From: Actinomadura latina NBRC 106108
Lineage (GTDB): Bacteria > Actinomycetota > Actinomycetes > Streptosporangiales > Streptosporangiaceae
Reading direction: 5' to 3'
DNA length: 64,000 nucleotides
Assembly (NCBI RefSeq): GCF_001552195.1
Contig: NZ_BCQS01000003.1
Location: 124,001-188,000, forward strand
Below, piece after piece: positions 34,947 through 44,425 of this stretch. How positions within the stretch are numbered: position 1 is the stretch's first letter; each line of letters starts with the position of its first letter. A program made the translations under genes and the position numbers. The notes beneath the pieces are model-generated. The model made no database searches and was not told the origin of the DNA. It saw nothing but the letters and a program-made list of their open reading frames with translations.

Positions 34947-36137
34947 ATGAGCACATACCAGTACTACGAGTTCCTGGCCGTCGACCAGCCCCTGGACGAG
35001 CGGCAGCAGGCCGAAGTCCGCGCCTTGTCCACGCGGGCACGGATCACCGCCACCAGTTTCACCAACGAATACCATTGGGGCGATTTCCGGGGCAGTTCGC
35101 GGACGATGATGCGGCGCTACTACGACGCCCACCTGTACGTCACCAGCTGGGGCACCCATCAGGTGATGCTCCGCCTTCCCCGCACGCTGCTCCCCGTCAA
35201 GGTCGCCGAACGGTACTGCATCGACCCCCACGTCACGGCCGAGGTTTCCGGCAAGCACGTCATCCTCGACCTGACCAGCGAGGACGAGGGCGGCGACTGG
35301 ATCGAAGGCGCCGACGACTCCCTCTCGGCGATCATCGGAGTCCGCACCGAACTCGCCGCCGGAGACCTGCGCCCCCTCTACCTCGCCTGGCTCGCGGCCT
35401 ACGGAACCTGGGAACGCGACGAGGACGCCTTCGACCAGGACGAGGACGACGAACTCGAACCACCGGTACCCGCCGGGCTGCGTTCCCTCACCGCCCCCCA
35501 GCGCGCTCTCGCCGACTTCCTCCGCCTCGACCCCGACCTCCTCCGGGTCGCCGCCCAGAAGAGCCCGCCCCTGTCCGACAACGAGGACGACCCCGACCGC
35601 CTCGCCAAGTGGATCGAAGAACTGCCGGCGAGGGACGGGAAGTCTCTCCTCCTCCGAGTCGCGCAAGGCCAGGGGCCCCAGGTCCAGATGGAGCTACTCC
35701 GCCGTTTCCGTGGCGAACCCGACGCTGCAAGAGACGACCGTCCCCGGCGCACGGTGGCCGAACTGCTGGACACCGCCGCCGCACTCCGCCACGAACGTGA
35801 ACGCCAAGCCGAGGCGGCACGTGCGGAGCAGGAGGCCCGCCGCGAGCAACAACGCGCGGCGGCCCGCGAGAAGCGACTCGACGCCATCGCCCGCGACCCG
35901 GAAATCACCTGGGCACGGGTCGACGAACTGATCGATGCCCGCAAACCGTCCGACTACGACGTGGCCGTCGAGCTCCTCAAGGACCTACAGGTAATCGCCG
36001 ACCGCGCCGGCCTCCTCAAGGAGTTCACCGAACGGTTCACGCTCCTGCACCGAAAGCACCACCGCAAACCCAGCCTCATCACCCGCTTCAACCGCGCCGC
36101 CCTACCCGTGCTCCCCCTCGTGACCACCACACCGTGA
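34947..36137 (+). CDS. Conserved actinobacterial protein of unknown function, 396 residues
   Basis: Starts MSTYQYYEFLAVDQPLDERQ, then ITATSFTNEYHWGDFRGSSR and RRYYDAHLYVTSWGTHQVMLRLP, blocks conserved in a family often found beside SWIM zinc-finger and the small protein just upstream. The middle is acidic; residues about 270–320 are a charged coiled coil (RHERERQAEAARAEQEARRE). No enzymatic motif is seen. ATG 34947 is preferred to GTG 34941. Confidence 0.8.
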   Translation: MSTYQYYEFLAVDQPLDERQQAEVRALSTRARITATSFTNEYHWGDFRGSSRTMMRRYYDAHLYVTSWGTHQVMLRLPRTLLPVKVAERYCIDPHVTAEVSGKHVILDLTSEDEGGDWIEGADDSLSAIIGVRTELAAGDLRPLYLAWLAAYGTWERDEDAFDQDEDDELEPPVPAGLRSLTAPQRALADFLRLDPDLLRVAAQKSPPLSDNEDDPDRLAKWIEELPARDGKSLLLRVAQGQGPQVQMELLRRFRGEPDAARDDRPRRTVAELLDTAAALRHERERQAEAARAEQEARREQQRAAAREKRLDAIARDPEITWARVDELIDARKPSDYDVAVELLKDLQVIADRAGLLKEFTERFTLLHRKHHRKPSLITRFNRAALPVLPLVTTTP

Positions 36138-36192
36138 ACACCGCCGCAGCCGGAGCGTAGCGAGCGCAGATCCAGGCCGTCACCGGCCACAG

Positions 36193-36489
36193 TTGGTGGT
36201 CCAGGAACTGATCGCCGCGGCGGTCGTCGCCTGCGTCGGCCTGCTGGCGACCCACGGGCTCTGGCTGGCCGCGGCGCTCCTGTCGGAGCGGAACCAGCGT
36301 TGGCGGTACGGGTGCACGAGCGAGGAGGACAAGGAGCTGCGCGAGCGGATCCTCACCTTCGACCCCTACACCGAGATGGCCCGGGTCCGCCGGGGCGTTT
36401 CGGACGCCCGCACCGCTGCGGGTGACGGAACGCGCGGTGCAGGCGAGGCGAAGCGCCGCGGAGACAAGGATGGCCGACGGCGGCCGTAG
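36193..36489 (+). CDS. Possible small membrane protein
   Basis: 98 residues from a TTG. One hydrophobic segment (LIAAAVVACVGLLATHGLWLAAALL) is followed by a charged cytoplasmic tail ending KRRGDKDGRRRP. The N-terminal part is coding-like; the Arg/Gly-rich end may be out-of-frame sequence. No family is recognised. It could be the 5' part of the broken gene described just downstream. Confidence 0.35.
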   Translation: MVVQELIAAAVVACVGLLATHGLWLAAALLSERNQRWRYGCTSEEDKELRERILTFDPYTEMARVRRGVSDARTAAGDGTRGAGEAKRRGDKDGRRRP

Positions 36490-36649
36490 ATACGGACCGG
36501 GACCGGTCTGTCCGATACCTGTCGGGCGTCATCTGCCCCCTCAGGTCCGCAGCGTGGCACGACTGTACGTCCGAGTTGCAGGCGCGGAGCAGAACTTGGG
36601 GGAGCAGGGCCAGTTCCGGACCTTGCTGATCTCTACGGGGCACTGAAAC

Positions 36650-36835
36650 CCGATCCTCGACATCCAGAAGGTCGCCTACGAGGCGCATACGATCGACCTG
36701 CCCGAGCTTCGCAAGGCCCTGCGGTCCCTCATGACCAGCCCGGACATGCACCCCTTCTGGACCCGAAGCCGCCCACTCCCCGCGCCACCATCACCGAGGG
36801 CGATACCCGAGGTGGCTCAGCTCATGTCGTGCGCG
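36650..36835 (+). pseudogene. Possible gene-fragment downstream of the small membrane ORF
   Basis: A frame without a start reads ILDIQKVAYEAHTIDLPEL, RKALRSLMTSPDMHPFWTRSR. The end resembles the C-terminus of DUF6082-like membrane proteins (…P…PFW…R), whose N-terminus has a membrane helix like that of the ORF at 36193. The two could be parts of one decayed gene. Weak evidence; about 36490–36649 shows nothing else. Confidence 0.25.
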
Positions 36836-36888
36836 TCGCGTACTGTGCGAGGACGGAGACGGAGCGTTACTCGATCGGAGGTTCGGTG

Positions 36889-37668
36889 ATGCCTCGGCGT
36901 TCACGGCTTTCTCCGTGCGGCGATGTCGGGCCGGCCGATTGGGTGGCCGCGGGTGTCGGGCCGTTCGGATCCGGGGTGGGTGGTCTGGTGCCGCATGGTT
37001 TCGAGGCGTACGCCCGGATCCTGCACCCGGCCTACGCGGCCGACGGCAGCCTCGTGACGTGGGCGCAGGTAGCCGCATGGTCAGGGGGCGTGGTGCATCC
37101 GCGGGTACAGTTCCAGGCACTGGCCGGGCCGGTACCGCGTTCGAGCACCGCACGACCGTGGGTGGAGGAGCCCGACCCGGGATCGCTGGTTCCGGCGCTC
37201 TTGGCGGCACTATGCGACGTCCTCGCCAGGCACACCCGAACGGCTGATCACTGCTGGTTCTGCGTCTGGGACGGGTACTACGACCCGGCGCAGGAGGGGG
37301 CGACCGCCACGTTCACGGCGGACGCGGACCCGGATGAGGAGTGGGAGCCCGACGTCCTTCCGCCGGCGATCCCTCCAGAAATCGCCGAGGGCCCTCGAGT
37401 GGAGTTGCCGGAACGCGCATATCTCCTGCTCGAAGGCCCTCTTGACGCTGCCGGGGAACTCGCGATGCCGCTCCTTCCGCAGTCACCCAACCTGTTCTGG
37501 CCCGATGACCGGGCCTGGTGCGTCACGACGGAAACGGATCTGGACTCCACCTACCTCGGGGGCACCGCAGCGCTCATCGCCGAGATACTGGCGGATGATC
37601 GCTTGGAGGCCGTCCCGGTCGAGGTGGCCGACCCGGTGTGGGCGGACAGCGACGAGATCAACCGGTGA
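36889..37668 (+). CDS. Conserved hypothetical protein, 259 residues
   Basis: Blocks such as VPHGFEAYARILHPAYAADGS, VTWAQVAAWSG, HPRVQFQALA, LCDVLARHTRTADHCWFCVWDG and PNLFWPDDRAWCVTTETDLDSTYLGG mark a family I have seen in actinomycetes without a known function. No transmembrane or signal segment. ATG 36889 has GGAGG 7 nt upstream. Confidence 0.8.
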   Translation: MPRRSRLSPCGDVGPADWVAAGVGPFGSGVGGLVPHGFEAYARILHPAYAADGSLVTWAQVAAWSGGVVHPRVQFQALAGPVPRSSTARPWVEEPDPGSLVPALLAALCDVLARHTRTADHCWFCVWDGYYDPAQEGATATFTADADPDEEWEPDVLPPAIPPEIAEGPRVELPERAYLLLEGPLDAAGELAMPLLPQSPNLFWPDDRAWCVTTETDLDSTYLGGTAALIAEILADDRLEAVPVEVADPVWADSDEINR

Positions 37669-37674
37669 ATCGCG

Positions 37675-38199
37675 TCAGCAGTGGATGGAGACCGTCGGGG
37701 TCTTCTTCCCGACGGTGACGACCCTGGGCGAGTATCCAGGGGGCGCGTAGAGGGTTGCGACCGCTTCGCCGTGGTACCTGCCGGTCCTGCAGACGAGCGC
37801 TGCGTTGCCCTTGGCCGTGCGGGCTCCGGTGCTGCCGAACGCCTTGATCTTGCTTCCGTGGTTGCTGAAGAGACCGACCTTCCCACGGATCATCCGGATC
37901 GGCTGTGTGCAGGTAACGCCAGTCCGGACGTTGACGGTGCCGTGCACGTGACCAGACTTGTGCGGGATGCCGCCGTGGGCACCGATAAACCGGATCTCGC
38001 AGTGGATGACCCTCCTGCCGTAGGCCTTGGAATGGGTCGAGAAGTCGACTTTGGACTTGTTCGGTACCGGAGGACGGGCAGGCGCCGCCGCCGCCTCTGC
38101 AGTCGCCGCGTTACCGATGACACCCATGACGACCACGGCACCCACGGCGGCCAGTTTCCGCCTCAACCCCGCCGTGGACCCCCGATGCTGCTGTCCCAT
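37675..38199 (-). CDS. Secreted hypothetical protein
   Basis: 174 residues. Signal peptide: basic start GLRRKLAAVGAVVVMGVIG then ATAEAAA. The mature part is basic with four Cys (CEIRF, TCTQ, ALVCRTG, final C) that could form two disulfides, plus strands such as HVHGTVNVRTGVTCT. Convergent with the 259-residue gene (6-bp gap). No family recognised. Confidence 0.75.
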   Translation of the reverse strand: MGQQHRGSTAGLRRKLAAVGAVVVMGVIGNAATAEAAAAPARPPVPNKSKVDFSTHSKAYGRRVIHCEIRFIGAHGGIPHKSGHVHGTVNVRTGVTCTQPIRMIRGKVGLFSNHGSKIKAFGSTGARTAKGNAALVCRTGRYHGEAVATLYAPPGYSPRVVTVGKKTPTVSIHC

Positions 38200-38507
38200 G
38201 TGTTGCCTCCACGCAATTGTCGAGCCCAGACCCCCGTCCAGAAGTGCAATGCTTGCAGTGCACCTGAATTGCTGTCAATGAGTTTCGAGCAATCGCAGTC
38301 GCCTGTGATTCGGCATTTTTATGCATATGACTAACATCTACTTCAGCCGAAAACAAATATGTAACCCGAGGGCCCCTCGATGAGGCGCCGGCCGCTCGGC
38401 TACACCCGTGCCGTGACCCCCGGCGCGCCGACGCCCACCGTCGGGCTCCAGGGTGCCTCGGCAATCCGTGCCGACGCCCGCCTCAGCCCTGACCACGTAT
38501 GCAGCGA

Positions 38508-38562
38508 CCTGCAACGAGATCTGAACCCGCGACCTGTTTGTCCCGAACCGATGATCACGCAA
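38508..38562 (-). other. tRNA-Pro-like 3' fragment, possible attachment site remnant
   Basis: Minus strand reads CGGTTCGGGAC, then AGGTCGCGGGTTCAGATCTC, like the anticodon arm and T arm of a tRNA-Pro (loop with CGG/GGG, T-loop GGTTCAGATC). The T stem pairs only with two G·T pairs, and no acceptor or D arm follows, so it is not a working tRNA. Tyrosine integrases of actinobacterial elements often use tRNA 3' ends, and an integrase gene starts 150 bp away. The rest of 38200–38507 shows nothing assignable. Confidence 0.3.
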
Positions 38563-38630
38563 ATACCGGGATGTGTGATCAACGTCGTTTCACGGTAAAG
38601 TCCCAGGTAGATGGCCTGAATCGTTGTCAG

Positions 38631-38661
38631 TGAGTGATGGCTAGGGTCTCGCCGTCACTCA
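38631..38661 (+). promoter_or_regulatory. Hairpin upstream of the integrase gene
   Basis: TGAGTGATGGC and GCCGTCACTCA (10 of 11 pairs, the other G·T) around a 9-nt loop, 54 bp before the integrase ATG. It could be a terminator shielding the gene or a recombinase arm site. Confidence 0.45.
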
Positions 38662-38714
38662 TAGTCCGGGGTCAAACGAGGGTCAGATGATCAAGCCTGG
38701 GAGGTGAAGAGCCC

Positions 38715-40058
38715 ATGGGGCAGACACGCAAGAGAGTGGGCAAGGACGGCAAGCCTCGCTACACGGCCTACTACGACGACATCCGGGGCCAGCGGAGATC
38801 GGCCGGAACCTACGCGAGCAAGAAGGAAGCAGAAAAAGCATGGCAACGCGCCGAAGTGAAGGTCTCTGAAGGAAGAACCGGAGAACCCGCACGCGGAAGG
38901 CAGCGCTTCAAAGACTACGTCGAGGAAACCTGGCTCCCGAACCACGAAATGGAGGCCAGCACCCGATCGGGGTACACCTACACCATCTACAAGCACATCA
39001 TGCCGGAGTTCGGCCCCATGCGGATGGTTGACATCCTCCCCGAGCACGTCCGCGCCTGGATTGCCAAGCTCAAGAAGCAGGGCATGACGCCCGTGACCAT
39101 CCGCTGCACCAAGATCATCCTCAGTGCCATCTTCACTACGGCGCTGGAGGACCAGGTCACGTTCCTCCACCCCTGCCGCGGAGTGAAGGCCCCGCCCGTC
39201 GTCCGCAAGCCGCTCAAAATCGTCACGCCCGAGCAGTTCGACGACATCTACCACGCGCTCCCCGAGGGAACCTTCCGTCTCCTCACCGAAACCGAGATCG
39301 AGAGCGGCCTCCGCTGGGGCGAACTCAGCGAGTTGCGTCCGAAGGACCTCGACCTCCGAACCCGCATCCTCACGGTCAGCCGTACGGTCGTGGAGCTCAA
39401 CCCGAAGTTCCACCCGGACGGCGGCCACTTCCTCGTCAAGGACTACCCGAAGGACAAGGAGTTCCGTCGCTTCAAGCTCAGCGCCCAAATGGCCGAGAAG
39501 CTCGAAGACCACATCAGGACGGCGCGACTTACCCAGGACGACCTTCTCTTCCACATCCCGCCCCAAGACAAGCCCCGCGCTCGCATCACCGAGATCCCTG
39601 ACCCGGCCACCCTCGGCCGCACCGAGCCCAACGACAAGGGCCGTACCTACAACCACGGCACCCTCAGCGCCTACACCGCCGGCAGATGCCGCTGCGACTA
39701 CTGTCGCGGCGCCTTCGCCCTCTACCGAGCCGGCCGCCGCTCCAAAGGCAAGGACAATCCCCGCCCCCTCCGCACACGCATGACGGACGGCCACATCCCC
39801 AACGACTGGTTCCGCCGCAACATCTGGTACCCGGCCATCGCCGCCGCCGACCTTGACTTCAGACCGACCATGCGCGACCTACGCCACGCCCACGCCTCCT
39901 GGCTTCTCAACGGCGGCGCCGACCTCCAGATAGTCAAAGAACGCCTCGGCCACGCCTCCATCGCCACCACCGAGCGCTACCTGCACACCCTCCCAGACGC
40001 CGACGAAACCGCCCTAGAGGCGCTCGCCAGAACCCGAAGCAGGTCAGGTCCTCGATAG
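38715..40058 (+). CDS. int: Tyrosine recombinase (integrase) with Cys-rich insertion
   Basis: 447 residues. The arm-binding N-terminus (PRYTAYYDDIRGQRRSAGTY) and the core-binding domain (WLPNHEMEASTRSGYTYTIY) precede the catalytic domain, with Arg in GLRWGELSELR, MRDLRHAHASWLL (H-x-x-R-type box), LGHASIATTERYLH (nucleophile Tyr). Between them, at about residues 310–340, lies an insert with HGTLSAYTAGRCRCDYCRGA, a possible zinc-binding module not found in usual integrases. ATG 38715. Marks the left part of the accessory region. Confidence 0.93.
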   Translation: MGQTRKRVGKDGKPRYTAYYDDIRGQRRSAGTYASKKEAEKAWQRAEVKVSEGRTGEPARGRQRFKDYVEETWLPNHEMEASTRSGYTYTIYKHIMPEFGPMRMVDILPEHVRAWIAKLKKQGMTPVTIRCTKIILSAIFTTALEDQVTFLHPCRGVKAPPVVRKPLKIVTPEQFDDIYHALPEGTFRLLTETEIESGLRWGELSELRPKDLDLRTRILTVSRTVVELNPKFHPDGGHFLVKDYPKDKEFRRFKLSAQMAEKLEDHIRTARLTQDDLLFHIPPQDKPRARITEIPDPATLGRTEPNDKGRTYNHGTLSAYTAGRCRCDYCRGAFALYRAGRRSKGKDNPRPLRTRMTDGHIPNDWFRRNIWYPAIAAADLDFRPTMRDLRHAHASWLLNGGADLQIVKERLGHASIATTERYLHTLPDADETALEALARTRSRSGPR

Positions 40059-40287
40059 CCGCGACAGTCGCCTCAACCAAGGCAGAGTGCGTAGCACCGA
40101 TCACGCGTGCTGTGCATCAATGCACTGACATGCCGATGAGTGTGGGTCCAATTCTCATGCGTACTCGCCCTGACGGGCGCTTCGCGGTGGGCCGAGCATC
40201 CTGCTTGTTCACGTCCATCGGAGTGGTGTATGGGGTCTGTGTGACCTTCCATCCGGTTTCTGCCCTGCTGGGCGAGTCTCCGTGACG

Positions 40288-41618
40288 TGAGACGGCCACC
40301 TCGCGATCCTTCTCGATGCGAATCAGGACGAAGGAGAGCGAAGTGGCCGCAGGTGACATTGTGCCGGTGACCGGCGAGTGGTTCGAGCAGACCTTGGAGT
40401 CGGCGTCGCCGGACCTGCTGCGGACGATGGTGCGTGAGATGGCGCAGCGGATGATGGACGCCGAGGTCGAGCAGGTCTGCGGGGCCGGCTACGGCGAGGT
40501 GTCCGACACCCGGGTCAACTCCCGCAACGGGTATCGGCGCCGGGAGTGGGACACCCGGGCCGGGACGGTCGAGCTGGCGGTGCCCCGGCTGCGGTCGGGG
40601 TCGTACTACCCCGAGTGGCTGCTGGAGCGGCGGCGCCGGGCCGAACGGGCGCTGGCCAGCGTGGTGGCGACCTCGTATCTGCTGGGCGTGTCGACACGGC
40701 GGGTGGAGAAGCTCGCCGAGCAGCTGGGCGTCACCAGGCTGTCGAAGTCGCAGGTGTCGGTGCTGGCCCGGGAGCTGGACGAGATGGTCGCCGACTTCCG
40801 TGACCGGCCGCTGGACGCCGGGCCCTACACCTTCGTGTGGATCGACGCCTTGACGCAGAAGGTCCGCGAGGGCGGCCGGACGGTGACGGTGCACGCGCTG
40901 ATCGCCACCGGCGTGAACGCCGACGGGCACCGCGAGATCCTCGGTGTCGACGTGGTGTCGGGCGAGGACGGCGCGGGGTGGCTGGCGTTCCTGCGCGGCC
41001 TGGTGGCCCGCGGCCTGTCGGGGGTGAAGCTGGTGGTGTCGGACTGCCACGCCGGGCTGCGCGACGCGATCGCCTCCACGCTGCCCGGCGCGTCCTGGCA
41101 GCGCTGCCGGACCCACTACCACCGCAACTTGATCACGCGCGTCCCCAAGTCGGCGCAGCCGTGGGTGTCGACGCTGGTGCGCACCATCTTCGAGCAGCCC
41201 GACCGAGACGCGGTGTTCGCCCAGCACGCCCAGGTCGTGGACGCGCTGGAGGCCAAGTTCCCCGCCGCCGCCCAGCACCTGGACGACGCCCGCGAGGACA
41301 TCCTGGCCTTCGCCGCCTTCCCCAAGGCCGTCTGGCGCCAGATCTGGTCCAACAACCCCCAGGAACGCCTCAACAAGGAGATCCGCCGCCGCACCGACGT
41401 AGTCGGCATCTTCCCCGACCGCACCGCCATCGTCCGCCTCGTCGGCGCCGTGCTGGCCGAGCAGAACGACGAATGGACCGAGCAACGCCGCTACATGGGC
41501 ACCGAAATCCTGGCCGCCTGCCAGAAAGTCGGCACCGAAACCGACACCAATGATGCCGAAGTGACAATTGAGGCAATTGGTGCTTAACTAGTCAATAGAT
41601 CGCGAGGTGGCCTTCTCA
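40288..41618 (+). mobile_element. IS256-family insertion sequence
   Basis: The transposase gene is bracketed by inverted ends: TGAGACGGCCACCTCGCGATC (40288–40308, quoted as TGAGACGGCC + ACCTCGCGATC) and GATCGCGAGGTGGCCTTCTCA at 41598–41618, 20 of 21 matching. No clear 8–9-bp target duplication is seen next to these ends, so true termini may lie slightly outside or one flank was rearranged. Confidence 0.85.
40343..41587 (+). CDS. IS256-family transposase (mutator type)
   Basis: 414 residues. DDE residues are seen in FVWIDALTQKV (D), LVVSDCHAGLRDAI (D) and NNPQERLNKEIRRRTDVVGIF (E). The N-terminal VNSRNGYRRREWDTRAGTVEL and the pattern C…H in WQRCRTHYHRNLI are typical. GTG 40343 has AAGGAGAG 5 nt upstream; the ATG at 40316 is possible but has no such site. 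The gene appears intact. The 40059–40287 interval to the integrase holds no gene. Confidence 0.95.
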   Translation: MAAGDIVPVTGEWFEQTLESASPDLLRTMVREMAQRMMDAEVEQVCGAGYGEVSDTRVNSRNGYRRREWDTRAGTVELAVPRLRSGSYYPEWLLERRRRAERALASVVATSYLLGVSTRRVEKLAEQLGVTRLSKSQVSVLARELDEMVADFRDRPLDAGPYTFVWIDALTQKVREGGRTVTVHALIATGVNADGHREILGVDVVSGEDGAGWLAFLRGLVARGLSGVKLVVSDCHAGLRDAIASTLPGASWQRCRTHYHRNLITRVPKSAQPWVSTLVRTIFEQPDRDAVFAQHAQVVDALEAKFPAAAQHLDDAREDILAFAAFPKAVWRQIWSNNPQERLNKEIRRRTDVVGIFPDRTAIVRLVGAVLAEQNDEWTEQRRYMGTEILAACQKVGTETDTNDAEVTIEAIGA

Positions 41619-41923
41619 TACACCACCTGCTTGGACGTGGCCATCTGCTTTACTGCCGAGGTGGAAGTCGTGATCAACTGTTAGTAACTTCCTCATCCAG
41701 TGATCTTCACCGCGTGCACCACTCGGCGGGACGCTCCACCGCTCGAAGCAGAAGGAGACCTGCGCCTAGACAAGGGCTGATACGTGGCCTCGTACGGATG
41801 CAGGCGGACGCCGGACCAAGCCGATGAATACCGAGGCGCGGGCGCCCGTCGACGGCTCGTCCAGGGCCTGCGGCACGAGTGGCACCGTCCCGTCACGGTG
41901 CCGCGCATTGGCATTCTGAACAG
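41619..41923. other. Non-coding or decayed interval between IS256 and the helicase gene
   Basis: 305 bp without a supported gene. One short open stretch ends LDVAICFTAEVEVVINC, which could be a truncated tail, but no homologue is recognised. The IS256 element may have inserted in or deleted a gene here. Confidence 0.3.
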
Positions 41924-44425
41924 TCACTGCTTGCGTGGCGTCGCTCCCCATTTCTGGATGAAGGCTTTGCCGTTTAGGCTCCAGGTCGCCAACTGGCTGC
42001 TTATCTTGCTGAAGTCTTTGTGTCCGTTGTCGGCTGCGAGCGCGGCGGCGTACTTACTGACGGCCTCGCGGAGCTCAGCGAGCTTGGCAAAGGTAATCAC
42101 TCGGGTCCCGGGCCGGGCAGAGGCTTGCTTGTGCAGCACGTGGGTATTGTGGAGCAGGACCGGCGTCGCGGTGCACGTATGGTCGTACTTCTCGGCGAAC
42201 CAGTCCATCGAGTGCGACAACTGCTCGGCGTCGTGGCGCCAGATCGAGTCCGTCGTACCGCCGCTCTTACATTCTATGACCAGGTAGGCCAATTCACCCC
42301 TAGACCACAGCACGTCTGGGCCTTCTCCCGTGTCGCGCTCGGGGCGTTGAGCGCCGAACCCGAGGTGCAGTCCGAGGTCGTGCATGGCCTGCTCGAAGAT
42401 CGGCACGCTGGCCGGGTCGGGGTCCGGCGTGATGGCTTCCAGAACCGCCGCGACACCGACGATGAGATCGTTGCCGTTGCTGTAGCGCGCGGTCAGGTAC
42501 TCGGCAGCTTGGCGGGCCTGGTCGGCGGTGCTGCTCAGACGGTGGTACTCGACGCCGTCGCGGGGACGCAGCACCGCCTTGTTGTCTGTCTGCGCTGACT
42601 TCTGCATTTGCAGCGCGGCGGCCGGGTCGGTGAGGTGTAGGTAGCCGGCGGCACGCTGCTTGAGCCAGCCCTCGTACCGTCGGTCGCCTCGGGCGGCGTT
42701 GATCGCCTCGCGTATCTTGTCATGGGCTTCCCTATAGCGGCCGAGCTCGGCCAGCCGAAACCCTTCCCGTTCGGCTACGGCGATGTCCGATACGGTACTG
42801 GCGGCTGGGTAGGTGACACCGTCGAGGGCATCACGGCTGGCAGTGACCCACTCCGTGTCTCGGCCCAGGCACTGGTTGATCACGCTGCCGAGTTCGCTGA
42901 ACGGCATGCCATGGAGCATGTCGGCGACCTGTTCAGACAGGTCGAGTTGAGCACGGGTGGCCGGGCTGAAACTGGTTGTGCCGCCAGCCTTGTGGAGACG
43001 CTGGGTGAGTCTCGGACCGAGCAGCAGGACCACACAGTAATCGTCGTTGGACCGTACCCCGCGACCCATCCCTTGTTCGATGCGCTGGATTTGACGAGTG
43101 ATCATTGCGTCGCTCTCGTCCAGGGCCAGGGCTTCGATTCGGTCCAGTGCGCTGTATGCCTCAGGAAGCCCGTCGAGGGCAAGGATGCGGCATGCATCGC
43201 CGGGGAGGTCGATGCCGTCATACTTGTTGATCAGCACCACCAGGCCAACGTGCCCGTCCCGCAGGGCGCGGACCCCCTCGTGGATCGTGGTGCTGTCGTG
43301 CTCGGCAGAGGCGACGTCTCGCCAGAATGCGGCTCGGCGGCGTGATGGCACGATGACGACGACGTTGTGGCATTGAGCCTGCTCGACAAGGAAGTCACGT
43401 ACCTCCTCGTCCGTAGTGCCGGGGTGGGTCTCCAGCGGAGTGAGGATCATGCGATCGCCGAGGTCGTCGGCGGTTTGGGGGGTGATAGGGGTCGCGATCG
43501 TGGCTGGAGCGGCGTCGAAGTGTGTGACTAGGACGCTGTCGTCGGCCAAGGTCGCGGTCATGAAAATTCGCCGCTTGGCGGCAGCGAGACTGGCTATTCG
43601 GTCGATCGGCGGGCACGGGGGTTTGATCTCGATCTCGCTGTAACTGATCGCCGCGTCGCACAAGTGCAGGACCTCATGGATGAGCGGCCACACGAACGTA
43701 AATGCATTGGTGCTCTTGCGGTGCGGATGCAAGGCATCGAGGACCCGCTCGCGGCGGTCTGCCCAGGTCCAGTAGGGGATGCGTAGTGCAACACCGGGCA
43801 CGTCCTCCAGAAGGTCGCGGACCGCTGTGGGCGACTGGTCACGAAGCGTGTCATCGAACAGGTCGATTAGCTCGCTAAAGGCTTCGTGCCCGCGGGGGAT
43901 GGTGAGGGTGAACTGCTCCTCCAGGGTCGCCAGACAGGCGTGCGTGTCGTCGACCAGCACGGAGCCCATCTCAATGCGTTGCCGGGTGTCACCAACGACG
44001 CCAAATACCGACAAGCCGTTGACCACCTTGTGGATGTAGGTGACGAGGATGGCTTTGCCGGACTGGAACCGTCCAGAGTGGGGATCGTCGGTGGTCTCCA
44101 TCCCCAACGCGTCGGCCTCGGCCCGGACCTGATCGGCGAGATAGATATCAGGCGCGATGTAGATGGCCGGGCCAGCTCCTTCGTTGAGGCAGCTCTTGAG
44201 CATCATCAACCCGACCACCGTTTTGCCGCCACCGGTGTTCATCTTGACCAGTAGGTCGGACTCGGTGCGGCGGTCGTGCCAGCGGTCCCACACCTGGGTC
44301 TGTACGTCCCAGGGGCGGGCGTACTTCGGGTCACGTGCAGGCAGCGCGGCGAAGATTCGTCTCGGTTCGGTGGCTGTATCAACGACCGATCGCTTGTTCA
44401 ACTTGCCAAAGTTGAGTCCCGCCAT
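41924..44425 (-). CDS. DEAD/DEAH-like superfamily 2 helicase with C-terminal PD-(D/E)XK-like nuclease
   Basis: 833 residues. Helicase motifs: I KMNTGGGKTVVGL (61–73), II VDDTHACLA (158–166, DDTH in place of DEAH), III FMTATLAD (288–295), V-like NKYDGIDLPGD, VI QRIEQGMGRGVRS (447–459). After a linker with a short TPR-like stretch (GRYREAHDKIREAINAA), residues 690–760 read GEGPDVLW…ELAYLVIECKSGG, with D704, E718 and K720 spaced as in PD-(D/E)XK nucleases. A DNA- or RNA-processing defence enzyme is plausible. Codon use is less GC-rich than the core genes. The IS1380 copy lies upstream. Confidence 0.85.
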   Translation of the reverse strand: MAGLNFGKLNKRSVVDTATEPRRIFAALPARDPKYARPWDVQTQVWDRWHDRRTESDLLVKMNTGGGKTVVGLMMLKSCLNEGAGPAIYIAPDIYLADQVRAEADALGMETTDDPHSGRFQSGKAILVTYIHKVVNGLSVFGVVGDTRQRIEMGSVLVDDTHACLATLEEQFTLTIPRGHEAFSELIDLFDDTLRDQSPTAVRDLLEDVPGVALRIPYWTWADRRERVLDALHPHRKSTNAFTFVWPLIHEVLHLCDAAISYSEIEIKPPCPPIDRIASLAAAKRRIFMTATLADDSVLVTHFDAAPATIATPITPQTADDLGDRMILTPLETHPGTTDEEVRDFLVEQAQCHNVVVIVPSRRRAAFWRDVASAEHDSTTIHEGVRALRDGHVGLVVLINKYDGIDLPGDACRILALDGLPEAYSALDRIEALALDESDAMITRQIQRIEQGMGRGVRSNDDYCVVLLLGPRLTQRLHKAGGTTSFSPATRAQLDLSEQVADMLHGMPFSELGSVINQCLGRDTEWVTASRDALDGVTYPAASTVSDIAVAEREGFRLAELGRYREAHDKIREAINAARGDRRYEGWLKQRAAGYLHLTDPAAALQMQKSAQTDNKAVLRPRDGVEYHRLSSTADQARQAAEYLTARYSNGNDLIVGVAAVLEAITPDPDPASVPIFEQAMHDLGLHLGFGAQRPERDTGEGPDVLWSRGELAYLVIECKSGGTTDSIWRHDAEQLSHSMDWFAEKYDHTCTATPVLLHNTHVLHKQASARPGTRVITFAKLAELREAVSKYAAALAADNGHKDFSKISSQLATWSLNGKAFIQKWGATPRKQ

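Noticed and set aside
40270-41640. Target-site duplication of the IS256 element
   Set aside because: No 8–9-bp direct repeat could be found next to the inverted ends.
41784-42287. Plus-strand open frame overlapping the helicase 3' end
   Set aside because: Most of it is antisense to the nuclease domain; the non-overlapping 140 bp has no start signal or recognised protein.
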